Source: a virus
DNA: 20,099 nt
Virus record (IMG/VR): IMGVR_UViG_3300010883_000698
Span: 1 to 20,099 of that record
Strand: one strand, 5' to 3'
This document shows positions 1 through 8,104 of this stretch, in pieces. Made by a program: the position numbers and the translations under genes. The notes under the pieces were generated by a model. That model was not told where the DNA came from, ran no database searches, and was given only the letters and a program-made list of their open reading frames with translations. Every line of letters begins with the position of its first letter. Position 1 is the stretch's first letter.

Positions 1-57
1 ATATCAAGAGCCTCAGACTACTTGCTAGCATATACTGCTGGACCAGAAGCAATTTAA
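1..57 (+). CDS. C-terminal end of an upstream gene (partial)
   Basis: Frame 1 is open from the window edge to a TAA at 55-57, giving an 18-residue tail ending YTAGPEAI. The next gene starts 19 bases later on the same strand, which fits the tight packing seen throughout. Too little is present for a family call. From its position before a probable virion protein it is most likely the end of a structural gene, but that is inference only. Confidence 0.45.
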   Translation: MSRASDYLLAYTAGPEAI

Positions 58-67
58 GTGATATAAT
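39..67 (+). promoter_or_regulatory. Candidate sigma70-type promoter with extended -10
   Basis: TGGACC at 39-44 (4 of 6 matches to TTGACA), a 17-base spacer, and a perfect TATAAT at 62-67 preceded by TG one base away (59-60), the extended -10 arrangement. The predicted start of transcription is near 74, three bases before the ATG at 77. The AGGAGA at 68-73 would therefore serve only transcripts coming from further upstream. Confidence 0.45.
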
Positions 68-76
68 AGGAGAACT

Positions 77-523
77 ATGGCAATTATTCCACTACCAGAA
101 CGAGGTCAACCACTTGACCTAACTTACATTTATCAGATCGCTAATGCGATTAACAATATCTCTACGCAGGTATCATCATCCACTTACAGGTATGTCACCA
201 TTGACACGCCATCAAATGGAAAGGAAAGCCTTAACGCATCCGAGACTAGAATGATAGCAGCACACAAAGAGGTAGTAAACAATACAACAGTGAGCGCTGG
301 CAATGAGAAGTCCTTTGAGTACTCAATCGAGCCAGAGCTAAAGTATCCTCCAGTAGTCACTGCCACGCCAGTAAACATTGGGGACACCTCAGCTGGCAAA
401 AACGTTAGCGTTGTTTTGAAAAGCGTTACAACGTCACGCATCGAGGGCGTTGTTAGATTCAACTCAAGCGGTGATGCATCCGTTGCTGTCAACCTAATAA
501 TTCTTGGTGTACCAAACCAGTAG
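77..523 (+). CDS. Small beta-rich protein, probable virion or tail-associated protein
   Basis: 148 aa. AGGAGA at 68-73 lies three bases before the ATG. The N-terminus (about residues 1-40, with LTYIYQIANAINNI) looks helical and could form a trimerising stalk. The C-terminal half (about 90-147) has alternating short hydrophobic strands starting with PPVVTATPVNI and ending VNLIILGVPN, a pattern reminiscent of H-type lectin-like or baseplate beta-sandwiches. No signal peptide or membrane segment is visible. It sits at the end of what seems to be the structural block, just before a possible regulator. The coding assignment is firm; the virion role is inferred from fold impression and position. 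Confidence 0.8.
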   Translation: MAIIPLPERGQPLDLTYIYQIANAINNISTQVSSSTYRYVTIDTPSNGKESLNASETRMIAAHKEVVNNTTVSAGNEKSFEYSIEPELKYPPVVTATPVNIGDTSAGKNVSVVLKSVTTSRIEGVVRFNSSGDASVAVNLIILGVPNQ

Positions 524-528
524 TCTAT

Positions 529-1077
529 ATGTCCAGTAATCCAAAACGAGGTTATAGAACTCGTGAAGAGTATAACGAAGCTGCCGTGATACCTGGTAAC
601 AAAAAGGTGTGGTTCTTAAATGGAGATCTTGTAAGATCTCATCATATAAATAGAGCTAACGGAATTATGTCTGTTTATAATATAATTCAAGACAGAATAG
701 AAAGCTGCCTCGTCAGTGATTTTAAAAAGAATCGTGAGAGAGCGTATACGGTTGGTCAAACGGCAGATCTTGTTAATAGACACAAGAAGTATATACCAGA
801 CCTTGTTAAGAGAGGGGTCATCGTAAAAGCTACTGGATCTCAAAAAGGCGGTATGACTGGGTGGCAAGTAAGAAGTTATTATTCCGAGTCGCAAGTTAAA
901 GATATTCGTGATACACTAGCATCCTACTCTATGGGGAGACCAAGAGCAGACAAGTTAATAACAAACAATATAACTCCTACAACTCAGGAGTTGACCAGAC
1001 GTATGGGTGATGGAATGTTAGCTTATACTAGAACAGAAGATGGCAGATTTATTCCTATCTGGTCAGAAAGCATTTAA
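529..1077 (+). CDS. MerR-like helix-turn-helix DNA-binding protein
   Basis: 182 aa. Residues about 72-135 (AYTVGQTADLVNRH, then DLVKRGVIVKAT, then YYSESQVKDIRDTL) follow the MerR/excisionase winged-HTH layout: a short HTH, a 'region of new specificity' wing, then a helix starting Y-S-x-x-x-V-x-x-I. Residues 1-70 and the C-terminal 45 residues match nothing I recognise. The ATG lies five bases after the upstream stop with no clear Shine-Dalgarno, so translation is probably coupled. Lying at the border between structural and replication genes, it is a candidate phage transcription regulator. DNA binding is well supported; its target is unknown. Confidence 0.8.
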   Translation: MSSNPKRGYRTREEYNEAAVIPGNKKVWFLNGDLVRSHHINRANGIMSVYNIIQDRIESCLVSDFKKNRERAYTVGQTADLVNRHKKYIPDLVKRGVIVKATGSQKGGMTGWQVRSYYSESQVKDIRDTLASYSMGRPRADKLITNNITPTTQELTRRMGDGMLAYTRTEDGRFIPIWSESI

Positions 1078-1094
1078 AAATTATTTCTTTGCAC

Positions 1095-1123
1095 TTGTAA
1101 TATTCTATTTTTTGTGGTATCTT
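1095..1123 (+). promoter_or_regulatory. Candidate promoter for the replication block
   Basis: TTGTAA at 1095-1100, a 17-base spacer, and TATCTT at 1118-1123 with TG at 1115-1116 (extended -10). Predicted transcription start near 1130 leaves a leader of about 20 bases containing AGAGG at 1143-1147. It lies in one of only two intergenic gaps over 70 bases (1078-1149), an AT-rich stretch, which supports a real promoter. Confidence 0.45.
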
Positions 1124-1149
1124 ATAAGTAAAGAAGTTCGAGAGAGGAC

Positions 1150-1368
1150 ATGATGGGTATGGAAAACGATAGCACTACAGTAAAGGTTGGTTTGGGGTAC
1201 ACCCTCAACCTGGGAAACTTTCAGTCACTACGTATTGACCTAGGGATTGAAGATAGTAAGCGAGACGGTGAGAATACCGCAGAAGCCTTTGAACGCATTT
1301 ACAGTTTTGTCGAGGCAAAGCTATCTGAAAAGGTCAATGAGGCAACCAGCGAGCTAGAAGGAAAATAA
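1150..1368 (+). CDS. Small acidic conserved phage protein, function unknown
   Basis: 72 aa. Three in-frame ATG codons (1150, 1153, 1159) follow AGAGG at 1143-1147; 1153 gives the best spacing (5 bases), so the true start may be one codon later. Residues 10-30 look beta (VKVGLGYTLNLGNFQSLRID), followed by an amphipathic helix (AEAFERIYSFVEAKLSEKV). I recall similar short proteins beside actinophage replication genes, but know no function. Its stop overlaps the next start by one base (TAATG), so it is probably co-translated with the helicase genes. Confidence 0.8.
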   Translation: MMGMENDSTTVKVGLGYTLNLGNFQSLRIDLGIEDSKRDGENTAEAFERIYSFVEAKLSEKVNEATSELEGK

Positions 1369-1676
1369 TGGCAGACCGCAAGGAGAGGTTTTCCTTGCTC
1401 AGTCGCTACAGTAAGCTGCATACTGCACGGTATGAGCAAAGACCTCAAATCAATTTAAACGTTGAGCAGTGGGCTTCAGACGCCCTAATTGAATCGTACA
1501 CTTTACAATACTGCTACGATCTGCTAGAATATTATTTCGAAGCAGCACAAAATCCGACCTGGAAATATTTTGCAAACTACGCACAGAACTTGGTTGACAA
1601 GCGTGACCAGTACGAGCAAGACATCAATGAGAGACAGCAGCGAAGAGCTGCAGCGAAGAAGTGGTTAAGTGAGTAA
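1368..1676 (+). CDS. Helical protein upstream of helicase, function unknown
   Basis: 102 aa, starting at the ATG of a TAATG overlap with the previous gene and ending 8 bases inside the helicase gene. Strongly helical and rich in Tyr, Gln, Arg and Glu; the C-terminal third (QYEQDINERQQRRAAAKKW) looks like a charged single helix. There is no P-loop and no zinc site. A role in helicase loading or regulation is tempting because it is translationally coupled to the DnaB-like gene, but no motif supports that. Confidence 0.75.
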   Translation: MADRKERFSLLSRYSKLHTARYEQRPQINLNVEQWASDALIESYTLQYCYDLLEYYFEAAQNPTWKYFANYAQNLVDKRDQYEQDINERQQRRAAAKKWLSE

Positions 1677-2889
1677 TACAGAAGCAAAACTAATATCGGC
1701 AGTGCTTGATGATAAGCAGGTACACGTTCTTCTACAAGCCAACGTGGATAACCTTCTGAGAACCCATAAGGATGTCTGGGAGTTCATTAGGCTATACTCC
1801 GAGAACAATGGCTCTGTTCCACCAACATCTCTTGTGATAGACAAGTTTAGAGATTTCCAGCCAGTCCAAGGTATTGGTGCAACCAAGCACCATCTAGAAG
1901 AGCTTCAGGCAGAGTACCTTAATGATAGTATTAAGGATATGCTTCGTGACGCTGCATCGGATGTTCAGAATGGAAACTCAACTGCAGCACTAGAAAAGCT
2001 CATAGGTCAAACAGCAGAGCTTAAAAAGAATACCTCAGCCATCCGCGACATTGACGCCACAGACCTTGACTCAGCAATTGCCTACTATGAGAATGCAAAG
2101 CTGCAGGCAGAGCTAGGGTCTATGGGTATTAAGACTGGGATGCCAGGATTTGATGACTACCTGCCAGCAGGAATTATGCCAGGACAGCTTGGCGTATTTC
2201 TAGCCTATCCAGGTATTGGTAAGTCATGGCTTTCTCTATACTTTGCAGTTCAAGCTTGGAAGCAAGGCAAGACACCTATGATCGTAAGCCTTGAGATGAG
2301 TGAGACAGAGGTTCGTAACCGTGTGTTTGCCATTATGGGTGAGGGTCTTTTCTCGCACCGCAAGCTGAGCTCAGGGCAGGTAGAGATTGATGACCTAAAG
2401 AAGTGGCACGCATCCAAGGTTCAAGGAAAGCCAGAGTTTCACATCATTTCCAATGACTCTGGAGGAGAGGTAACTCCAGCGGTACTCCGTGGAAAGATTG
2501 ACCAGTATAAGCCAGACTTCGTAATTGTTGATTACTTGCAGCTAATGTCTCCAAACCAGAAGTCAGATAATGAGACTGTTAGAATGAAGAACCTTTCTCG
2601 TGAACTAAAGCTTATGGCTATCTCCGAGGAAGTTCCAATTATAGCCATATCCTCAGCGACTCCAGATGACGTTACAAAGCTAGATACAGTACCAACACTA
2701 GGACAGACAGCATGGAGCCGTCAGATCGCTTACGACGCCGACTGGGTACTTGCTCTGGGTAGAGCAGCTAACTCGGACATCATCGAGTGTGTATTTAGAA
2801 AGAACCGTAACGGTTTTATGGGAGAATTCTTAATCCAAGCCGACTTTGACAAGGGTTGGTACAAGTACAAGGACTATGAAAACAGTTAA
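1669..2889 (+). CDS. dnaB: DnaB-like replicative DNA helicase
   Basis: 406 aa; ATP-driven ring helicase that unwinds DNA at the phage fork. The start is GTG at 1669, overlapping the upstream gene by 8 bases. Residues 1-120 resemble a reduced DnaB N-terminal helical domain. The RecA-fold motor has Walker A AYPGIGKS (179-186), a likely catalytic Glu in SLEMS (E209), Walker B FVIVDYLQLMSP (D288), and a late FRKNRNGFMGEF element (376-386) corresponding to the arginine-finger/sensor region of DnaB. It is shorter than cellular DnaB (about 450-470 aa), the loss being in the N-terminus and linker. Primase and SSB genes follow within 1.3 kb. Confidence 0.93.
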   Translation: MSNTEAKLISAVLDDKQVHVLLQANVDNLLRTHKDVWEFIRLYSENNGSVPPTSLVIDKFRDFQPVQGIGATKHHLEELQAEYLNDSIKDMLRDAASDVQNGNSTAALEKLIGQTAELKKNTSAIRDIDATDLDSAIAYYENAKLQAELGSMGIKTGMPGFDDYLPAGIMPGQLGVFLAYPGIGKSWLSLYFAVQAWKQGKTPMIVSLEMSETEVRNRVFAIMGEGLFSHRKLSSGQVEIDDLKKWHASKVQGKPEFHIISNDSGGEVTPAVLRGKIDQYKPDFVIVDYLQLMSPNQKSDNETVRMKNLSRELKLMAISEEVPIIAISSATPDDVTKLDTVPTLGQTAWSRQIAYDADWVLALGRAANSDIIECVFRKNRNGFMGEFLIQADFDKGWYKYKDYENS

Positions 2890-2906
2890 ACAATATTCAG
2901 ATTATA

Positions 2907-2935
2907 TTGCTTATTATTCAGATAACTAGTATAAT
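2907..2935 (+). promoter_or_regulatory. Candidate promoter with leaderless geometry
   Basis: TTGCTT at 2907-2912, a 17-base spacer, and a perfect TATAAT at 2930-2935. Six bases separate the -10 box from the ATG at 2942, so the expected first transcribed base is the A of the start codon. It lies in a 52-base non-coding gap between the helicase and the next gene. CTAGTATAATAG (2926-2937) recurs identically at 18573-18584 before the last gene. Confidence 0.6.
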
Positions 2936-2941
2936 AGGAAG

Positions 2942-3268
2942 ATGAACAGCCTTCATCATAAGCCAGTAAAAAGGTTTTATCTAGACGGCGACATCTACGA
3001 CGATGCCGCTATACCTAGACTTAAAATCGAATACGTCAAGTTACTAATGCTTGAGATGAAACTTTCTGGGTATGTTGTTAGGGTTGACATAGACCCAGAC
3101 TTCACAATAAAATATAACAGCGAAAAAGAAATATTCGAATTTAAATTATCATTATATGCAGTATACGTAGGCAAGAGGAAGAGCGAATGGATAGCAGGGG
3201 TAGACGGGACAACGGTCATATATACACCGCAGAGCAGATCAAAAGAGTTCTCACAGGAAGTGGTTTAA
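2942..3268 (+). CDS. Conserved phage protein overlapping primase, function unknown
   Basis: 108 aa. The ATG directly follows the promoter's discriminator and AGGAAG abuts it with no spacing, so initiation is probably leaderless from this promoter. The sequence alternates short helices and strands (RFYLDGDIYDD at 11-21, then a long helix, then VRVDIDPDF and a strand-rich C-terminus ending in GKRKSEWIAGVDG at 77-89). No catalytic motif is recognisable. Its last 82 bases overlap the primase gene in another frame. I recall proteins of this type beside primase in actinophages; the association is the only functional hint. Confidence 0.75.
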   Translation: MNSLHHKPVKRFYLDGDIYDDAAIPRLKIEYVKLLMLEMKLSGYVVRVDIDPDFTIKYNSEKEIFEFKLSLYAVYVGKRKSEWIAGVDGTTVIYTPQSRSKEFSQEVV

Positions 3269-4131
3269 CTATAGAGGGTGAGATTGACCTTGACTTTCTA
3301 TTGTTCTGCCCATTCCACCCAAACCATCGCACACCAGCTGGAGAAGTTGACAAGTCAAAGGGAACGTTCTTTTGCTTTTCTTGTCACAAGGTTGCCGACA
3401 TAAATGAATTAGTTATGCACGTAACTGGAAGGACCTACTTCGAGTCAGCCAGATTTATAAAGTCCAAAGAAGTTCCTTCAAATCTATCAGATGAGATTAC
3501 TAAGGCTCTCGTGGAAGTCCCAGAGTACGTACCATTTGACGAGCTGCTAATTAAAAGGCTTAGCTCAGATGCCCTGGCATCTCCAAGAGCAATGAGATAC
3601 TACAGCGGTCGGCAGATTACAGAAGAGTCTGTCAAAAAGTTTTCCCTAGGATTCTCAGAGAAGCAAGACATGATTACCATACCAGTACACGCACCTAACG
3701 GGCTGCCAGTTGGATTTGTCGGTAGGTCAATCGAGGGTAAAGACTTCAAGAATACACCAAAGCTCCCCAAAGGTAAGACTCTGTTTAACCTGCATAGAGT
3801 AAAGACATCCAGCAAGGTTTATGTAGTAGAGTCATCCTTTGATGCGATTAGGCTAGACCAATGCGGATTCCCTGCAGTAGCTACCCTTGGCTCTAACGTA
3901 TCTAATATGCAAACAGATCTTCTTCAAAAATACTTCAATGAAATTATTGTCATTGCAGATAACGATGAAGCAGGTGGCAACATGAAAGACAGGATAATTA
4001 AAAAGCTTGGCTCTCGTGTTTCCGTAATACAGCTAGACAAGAAATACAAAGACATTGGTGACATGGAGGACAGCGAAATAAAAAAGTTAAGCGTTTCGTT
4101 TGACAACTCTATAGCCGCCATGCTAAAATAA
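3187..4131 (+). CDS. dnaG: DNA primase, CHC2 zinc finger plus Toprim
   Basis: 314 aa; makes RNA primers for the phage fork. The CHC2 zinc site is C41-x2-H44 with C63-x2-C66 (CPFHPNH and CFSCHK). Toprim residues are E215 (VVESSFDA) and the D258-x-D260 pair in IADNDEAG, the metal site of DnaG-type primases. It is much shorter than bacterial DnaG (about 600 aa) and lacks the C-terminal helicase-binding domain. The ATG at 3187 is backed by AGAGGAA at 3174-3180 and is the only usable start before the zinc motif, which forces the 82-base overlap with the preceding gene. Next to helicase and SSB, it completes a primosome. Confidence 0.93.
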   Translation: MDSRGRRDNGHIYTAEQIKRVLTGSGLTIEGEIDLDFLLFCPFHPNHRTPAGEVDKSKGTFFCFSCHKVADINELVMHVTGRTYFESARFIKSKEVPSNLSDEITKALVEVPEYVPFDELLIKRLSSDALASPRAMRYYSGRQITEESVKKFSLGFSEKQDMITIPVHAPNGLPVGFVGRSIEGKDFKNTPKLPKGKTLFNLHRVKTSSKVYVVESSFDAIRLDQCGFPAVATLGSNVSNMQTDLLQKYFNEIIVIADNDEAGGNMKDRIIKKLGSRVSVIQLDKKYKDIGDMEDSEIKKLSVSFDNSIAAMLK

Positions 4132-4160
4132 TACAACAATAATAAATACAGGAGAAAAAA

Positions 4161-4817
4161 ATGAGCGTAATCAAAGGGCTAAAAGATATCAACGCATTAC
4201 TTGATAAGCCAAAATTCGAATCAAATGGTCCAAAAGTTCGCTGGCTAAAGCTAGTAGACGGACAGGCAGCAAAAATCAGGTTTGTAGAAGAACTTGACAC
4301 AGACTCTGCACACTACGCAGAAGACCGTGGTCTTTCGGTAGTTATCGCAGAGCACACAAATCCAAAGGACTACAAGCGTAAGGCTGCTTGTACCCAGGAG
4401 TCAGAGGGTCGCTGCTTCGGTTGCGAGATGTCACGTAAGGAGCCAAAGGCTGGCTGGAGAGCACGCCTACGCTTCTACTGTAACGTTCTGGCAGATGACG
4501 GTCTAGAAGACCCTTACATCGCAGTATGGTCACAGGGAGTTAGCAAGCAGTCTGCATTCAACACAATTCGTGAGTATGCACTAGAGACTGGTAGCGTATC
4601 AAACCTAGGCTGGAAGCTAAAGCGTAACGGCCAGGGAACCGAGACTAACTACACCTTGATTCCTACAAGCCCAGACTCTGAGCCATTTACATGGGCAGAG
4701 CATGAGCTACACAACCTAGAAAAGGTTGTTCGTGAAGTGCCTTACCCAGAGCAGGAAGCATTCTTCTTCGGGTTCGACACACCAACTTCTGTAACCTCTA
4801 CCAACATTGACTGGTAG
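4161..4817 (+). CDS. Zinc-containing ssDNA-binding protein, gp32-like
   Basis: 218 aa with AGGAGA at 4151-4156 and ATG at 4161. H65, C77, C85 and C88 are arranged almost as in the T4 gp32 zinc site (H64, C77, C87, C90), followed by an aromatic/basic strand region (GWRARLRFYCNVL) typical of the gp32 OB core. The C-terminus is acidic and aromatic (EAFFFGFDTP near the end). It would coat single-stranded DNA at the fork and during recombination. The gene lies between primase and polymerase, the expected place. Family by motif is good; I cannot confirm it by alignment. Confidence 0.8.
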   Translation: MSVIKGLKDINALLDKPKFESNGPKVRWLKLVDGQAAKIRFVEELDTDSAHYAEDRGLSVVIAEHTNPKDYKRKAACTQESEGRCFGCEMSRKEPKAGWRARLRFYCNVLADDGLEDPYIAVWSQGVSKQSAFNTIREYALETGSVSNLGWKLKRNGQGTETNYTLIPTSPDSEPFTWAEHELHNLEKVVREVPYPEQEAFFFGFDTPTSVTSTNIDW

Positions 4818-4828
4818 GGACTAACTAG

Positions 4829-7800
4829 ATGACATATGTTGGCTTACACGTTCACACACACTACTCACTGTTTGATGGCATTGCCACACCACAGGAGTAT
4901 GTAGATCGTGCCCAGGAACTGGGTATGCCTGCTGTTGCAATTACAGACCACGGTTCTCTCTCTGGTCACAGAGAGATTTACCGTTATGCAAAAGAGAAGG
5001 GCATTAAGCCAATACTTGGCGTAGAAGGCTATATTACACAGGACCGCTTCGATAAGCGTGCCAATGATGTAAGGGATGGTCTGCTAGACCTGGTTTATAA
5101 CCATATAGTTATTCTTGCCAAGAACAAGGTCGGACTAGAGAACCTCAACAGGCTAAATGAAATTGCTTGGACTGAGGGGTTCTTTAAGAAGCCACGTATT
5201 GACTACGAGGTGCTAGAGAAATACTCAGAGGGGCTTATAGTCCTATCTGGGTGTCTCTCTGGTGCCTTGGCAAAAGCTATAGAGGCAGAAGAGCTTGCAG
5301 AAGCCAAGCGTATTATTGAATGGCACAAGCGTGTATTTGGAGATGACTACTATATTGAGGTCATGCCACACAATCCTGCAGAAGTAAACAAGCAGTTGCT
5401 TGCCCTTGCAGATGAATACAGCGTAACCCCAGTCGTAACACCAGACTGCCACCACTCTGATGCTGGACAGAAAGAAATCCAGGAACTTAAACTTATCCTT
5501 AACTCTTACGCTAATAAGATTGAGAAGGATGCTACTTACGAGAAGTCTCTTAAGAAAGACAATCTTATGGATCGTCTAGACTACCTATACGGTGAGAGGC
5601 AAATTAGCTTTGCAAAGTTTGACATCCACCTACTTTCAGATGAAGAGATGCACGCCGCTATGGAGTCCCAGGGCATTAGTCGAGATGACATGTACGAGGC
5701 CACCATTGCAATTGCTGGTAAGGTACAAGACTACGATATCCAAGACCACCTAGACCTTCTTCCAGTACAGTATAAAGACCCCGATGGTGAGCTTCTAGAG
5801 CTTGCAATCCAGGGATTAAAAGACCGCTCAGTCCACACAGACGAGTATCTAGCAAGATTAGATGAAGAGCTAACTGTTATTAAGAACAAGAACTTTGGAC
5901 CATACTTCCTCGTAGTACGCTCGATGATCCATTGGGCAAAAAAAGAGGGAATCATGGTAGGCCCAGGACGTGGATCTGCTGCAGGCTCATTGCTTTGCTA
6001 CGCCTTAGGCATCACAGACATTGACCCCATAGTGCATGGACTCCTGTTCTTCAGATTTATCAATCCCGACAGAGATGATTTCCCAGACATTGATACAGAC
6101 ATCCAGGATACTCGTCGTGAAGAAGTAAAAGACTATCTAGTTAGACAGTATAAGCACGTAGCTTCTATTGCTACATTCTTGCAGTTTAAAGATAAGGGTG
6201 TGGTCCGAGACATCGCTCGAGTACTGCACATACCTCTAACTGACGTAAACAAGGTACTAAAGGTCATCGACACATGGGACGACTACTGCTATTCAAAGCA
6301 GGCAGCCTGGTTCCGTGAGAAGTACCCAGAGATTGAGTCTTATGGAGATCAGCTCCGTGGTAGAATTCGTGGTACTGGTATTCACGCAGCTGGAGTAGTT
6401 ACATCTAAACAGCCTATCTTCAAGTTTGCTCCAATGGAAACTAGGACATCTCCAGGAAACAAAGAGCGAATCCCAGTAGTTGCGGTAGACATGACCGAAG
6501 CAGAAAAGATTGGCCTTATTAAGATTGATGCACTTGGTCTTAAGACCCTTAGTGTTCTTAAAGACACACTAACCATTGTACAGCAACGTGAGGGCAAGAA
6601 AATTGACCTGCTATCTGTAGACATGGAAGACTCCAAAGTCTACCAGATGCTCTCTGACGGCTTTACAAAGGGTGTTTTTCAGTGTGAAGCTGCACCATAT
6701 ACAAACCTATTGGTTAGGATGGGCGTAAAAAACTTTGCAGAGCTAGCTGCCTCTAACGCTCTTGTACGACCAGGTGCTGCTAACACCATTGGCAAGGATT
6801 ATATTGCTAGAAAACATGGTAAGCAGAACATCAGATACCACCACCAGGTTATGAAAGCATTTACTGAAGAGACTTATGGATGTATTCTATACCAGGAACA
6901 GGTCATGCAGGCCTGTACAGAACTTGGCGGAATGTCAATGTCAGAGGCCGATAAGGTACGTAAGATCATTGGAAAGAAGAAGGATGCCAAAGAGTTCGAC
7001 GTCTTTAAGGAAAGATTCGTGACTGGTGCTTCAAGGTTCCTCACCCCGAATGTGGCTACTGACCTCTGGCACGACTTCGAGGCTCACGCAGGGTACTCTT
7101 TTAACAAGTCGCACGCTGTTGCGTACTCTACTCTTTCATACTGGACGGCATGGCTAAAGACATACTATCCTCTAGAGTTCATGTACTCCATTCTAAAGAA
7201 TGAAAAGGACAAAGATGCTCGCACAGAGTATCTAATTGAGGCAAAGCGTATGGGGATTAGCATTAAGCTACCACACATTAATGATTCAGACATGGACTTC
7301 AAGATCGAGGGCAAGGGCATTCGCTTTGGTCTAACGGGAATTAAGTTTATATCTGACAACATTGCCAACAAGCTTCTGGCTGCAAGACCTTTTGCATCCT
7401 ACAAGAACATTGAAGAATTTGTGTTTGAGAAGGGTAGCGGAGTCAATAGCAGATCCTTACAAGCACTAAGAGTCATTGGTGCAGCAACGTTCCCAGACAA
7501 CCCTAGGAATGATGATGAGATACGAGAGAACCTTTACGAATTTCTAAATCTACCAGAGTTCAATATATCTGTTCCACAGCACTACCACGCATTTATGAAT
7601 GACGTGGAAGAGTTTGAGGAAAAGGGTGCCTTTATCCTGATGGGCATGGTTAAGAACATTAAGCGTGGACAGGGATGGTCCAGGGTAGAGATCCTAGATA
7701 AGACAGGCAGCGTAAGCATCTTCGATGACGAGCAAACTACTATTGAGACTGGCAGGACATACATCCTACTATGTAGCGATAACAGGATAGTAAACGCTAT

Positions 7801-8104
7801 CCCAGTTGACCAAGTCGGAAAGCAGGAGTCGTCATTAATTAAATACTTAAACTACAAGACTCTTCCCTTCAAGGATGATGAGCTTTATGTAGTATCGTTC
7901 AAGCCAAGGATGACAAAGGCTGGAAAGAAGATGGCAACGCTAACACTAGCAGACTCCTCAAGGAGCTTGCTGCCAGTTACGGTGTTCCCAACCGCATTCC
8001 CTAAAGCTTATATGAAGATTAAAGAGGGTAGCTCATACGGCTTCTCTCTAGGTAAAACAAAAGATGGAACTATTATATTGGAGGATGTAATTGACAACGA
8101 TTGA
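4829..8104 (+). CDS. dnaE: DnaE-type DNA polymerase III alpha subunit with PHP domain
   Basis: 1091 aa; replicative C-family polymerase (cellular DnaE is about 1160-1180 aa). The PHP domain (1-about 270) keeps all nine metal ligands in the order found in mycobacterial DnaE1: H7, H9, D16, H41, E66, H92, C142, D206, H208, so intrinsic 3'-5' proofreading is likely. Polymerase motifs: GPGRGSAAGS (378-387), PDIDTD with catalytic D422 and D424, and IKIDALGLKTL with D567. An FNKSHAVAYS element (758-767) precedes the HhH region, and an OB-fold (about 934-992, ILMGMVKNIKRGQGWSRVEILD) is near the end. I see no clear clamp-binding motif. It ends inside recA by 14 bases. Confidence 0.95.
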   Translation: MTYVGLHVHTHYSLFDGIATPQEYVDRAQELGMPAVAITDHGSLSGHREIYRYAKEKGIKPILGVEGYITQDRFDKRANDVRDGLLDLVYNHIVILAKNKVGLENLNRLNEIAWTEGFFKKPRIDYEVLEKYSEGLIVLSGCLSGALAKAIEAEELAEAKRIIEWHKRVFGDDYYIEVMPHNPAEVNKQLLALADEYSVTPVVTPDCHHSDAGQKEIQELKLILNSYANKIEKDATYEKSLKKDNLMDRLDYLYGERQISFAKFDIHLLSDEEMHAAMESQGISRDDMYEATIAIAGKVQDYDIQDHLDLLPVQYKDPDGELLELAIQGLKDRSVHTDEYLARLDEELTVIKNKNFGPYFLVVRSMIHWAKKEGIMVGPGRGSAAGSLLCYALGITDIDPIVHGLLFFRFINPDRDDFPDIDTDIQDTRREEVKDYLVRQYKHVASIATFLQFKDKGVVRDIARVLHIPLTDVNKVLKVIDTWDDYCYSKQAAWFREKYPEIESYGDQLRGRIRGTGIHAAGVVTSKQPIFKFAPMETRTSPGNKERIPVVAVDMTEAEKIGLIKIDALGLKTLSVLKDTLTIVQQREGKKIDLLSVDMEDSKVYQMLSDGFTKGVFQCEAAPYTNLLVRMGVKNFAELAASNALVRPGAANTIGKDYIARKHGKQNIRYHHQVMKAFTEETYGCILYQEQVMQACTELGGMSMSEADKVRKIIGKKKDAKEFDVFKERFVTGASRFLTPNVATDLWHDFEAHAGYSFNKSHAVAYSTLSYWTAWLKTYYPLEFMYSILKNEKDKDARTEYLIEAKRMGISIKLPHINDSDMDFKIEGKGIRFGLTGIKFISDNIANKLLAARPFASYKNIEEFVFEKGSGVNSRSLQALRVIGAATFPDNPRNDDEIRENLYEFLNLPEFNISVPQHYHAFMNDVEEFEEKGAFILMGMVKNIKRGQGWSRVEILDKTGSVSIFDDEQTTIETGRTYILLCSDNRIVNAIPVDQVGKQESSLIKYLNYKTLPFKDDELYVVSFKPRMTKAGKKMATLTLADSSRSLLPVTVFPTAFPKAYMKIKEGSSYGFSLGKTKDGTIILEDVIDND

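Noticed and set aside
4829-8104. Apparent abundance of CTAG tetranucleotides, often rare in bacteria.
   Set aside because: A hand count of about 16 in the polymerase gene is near the random expectation for this composition and follows from frequent CTA leucine codons.
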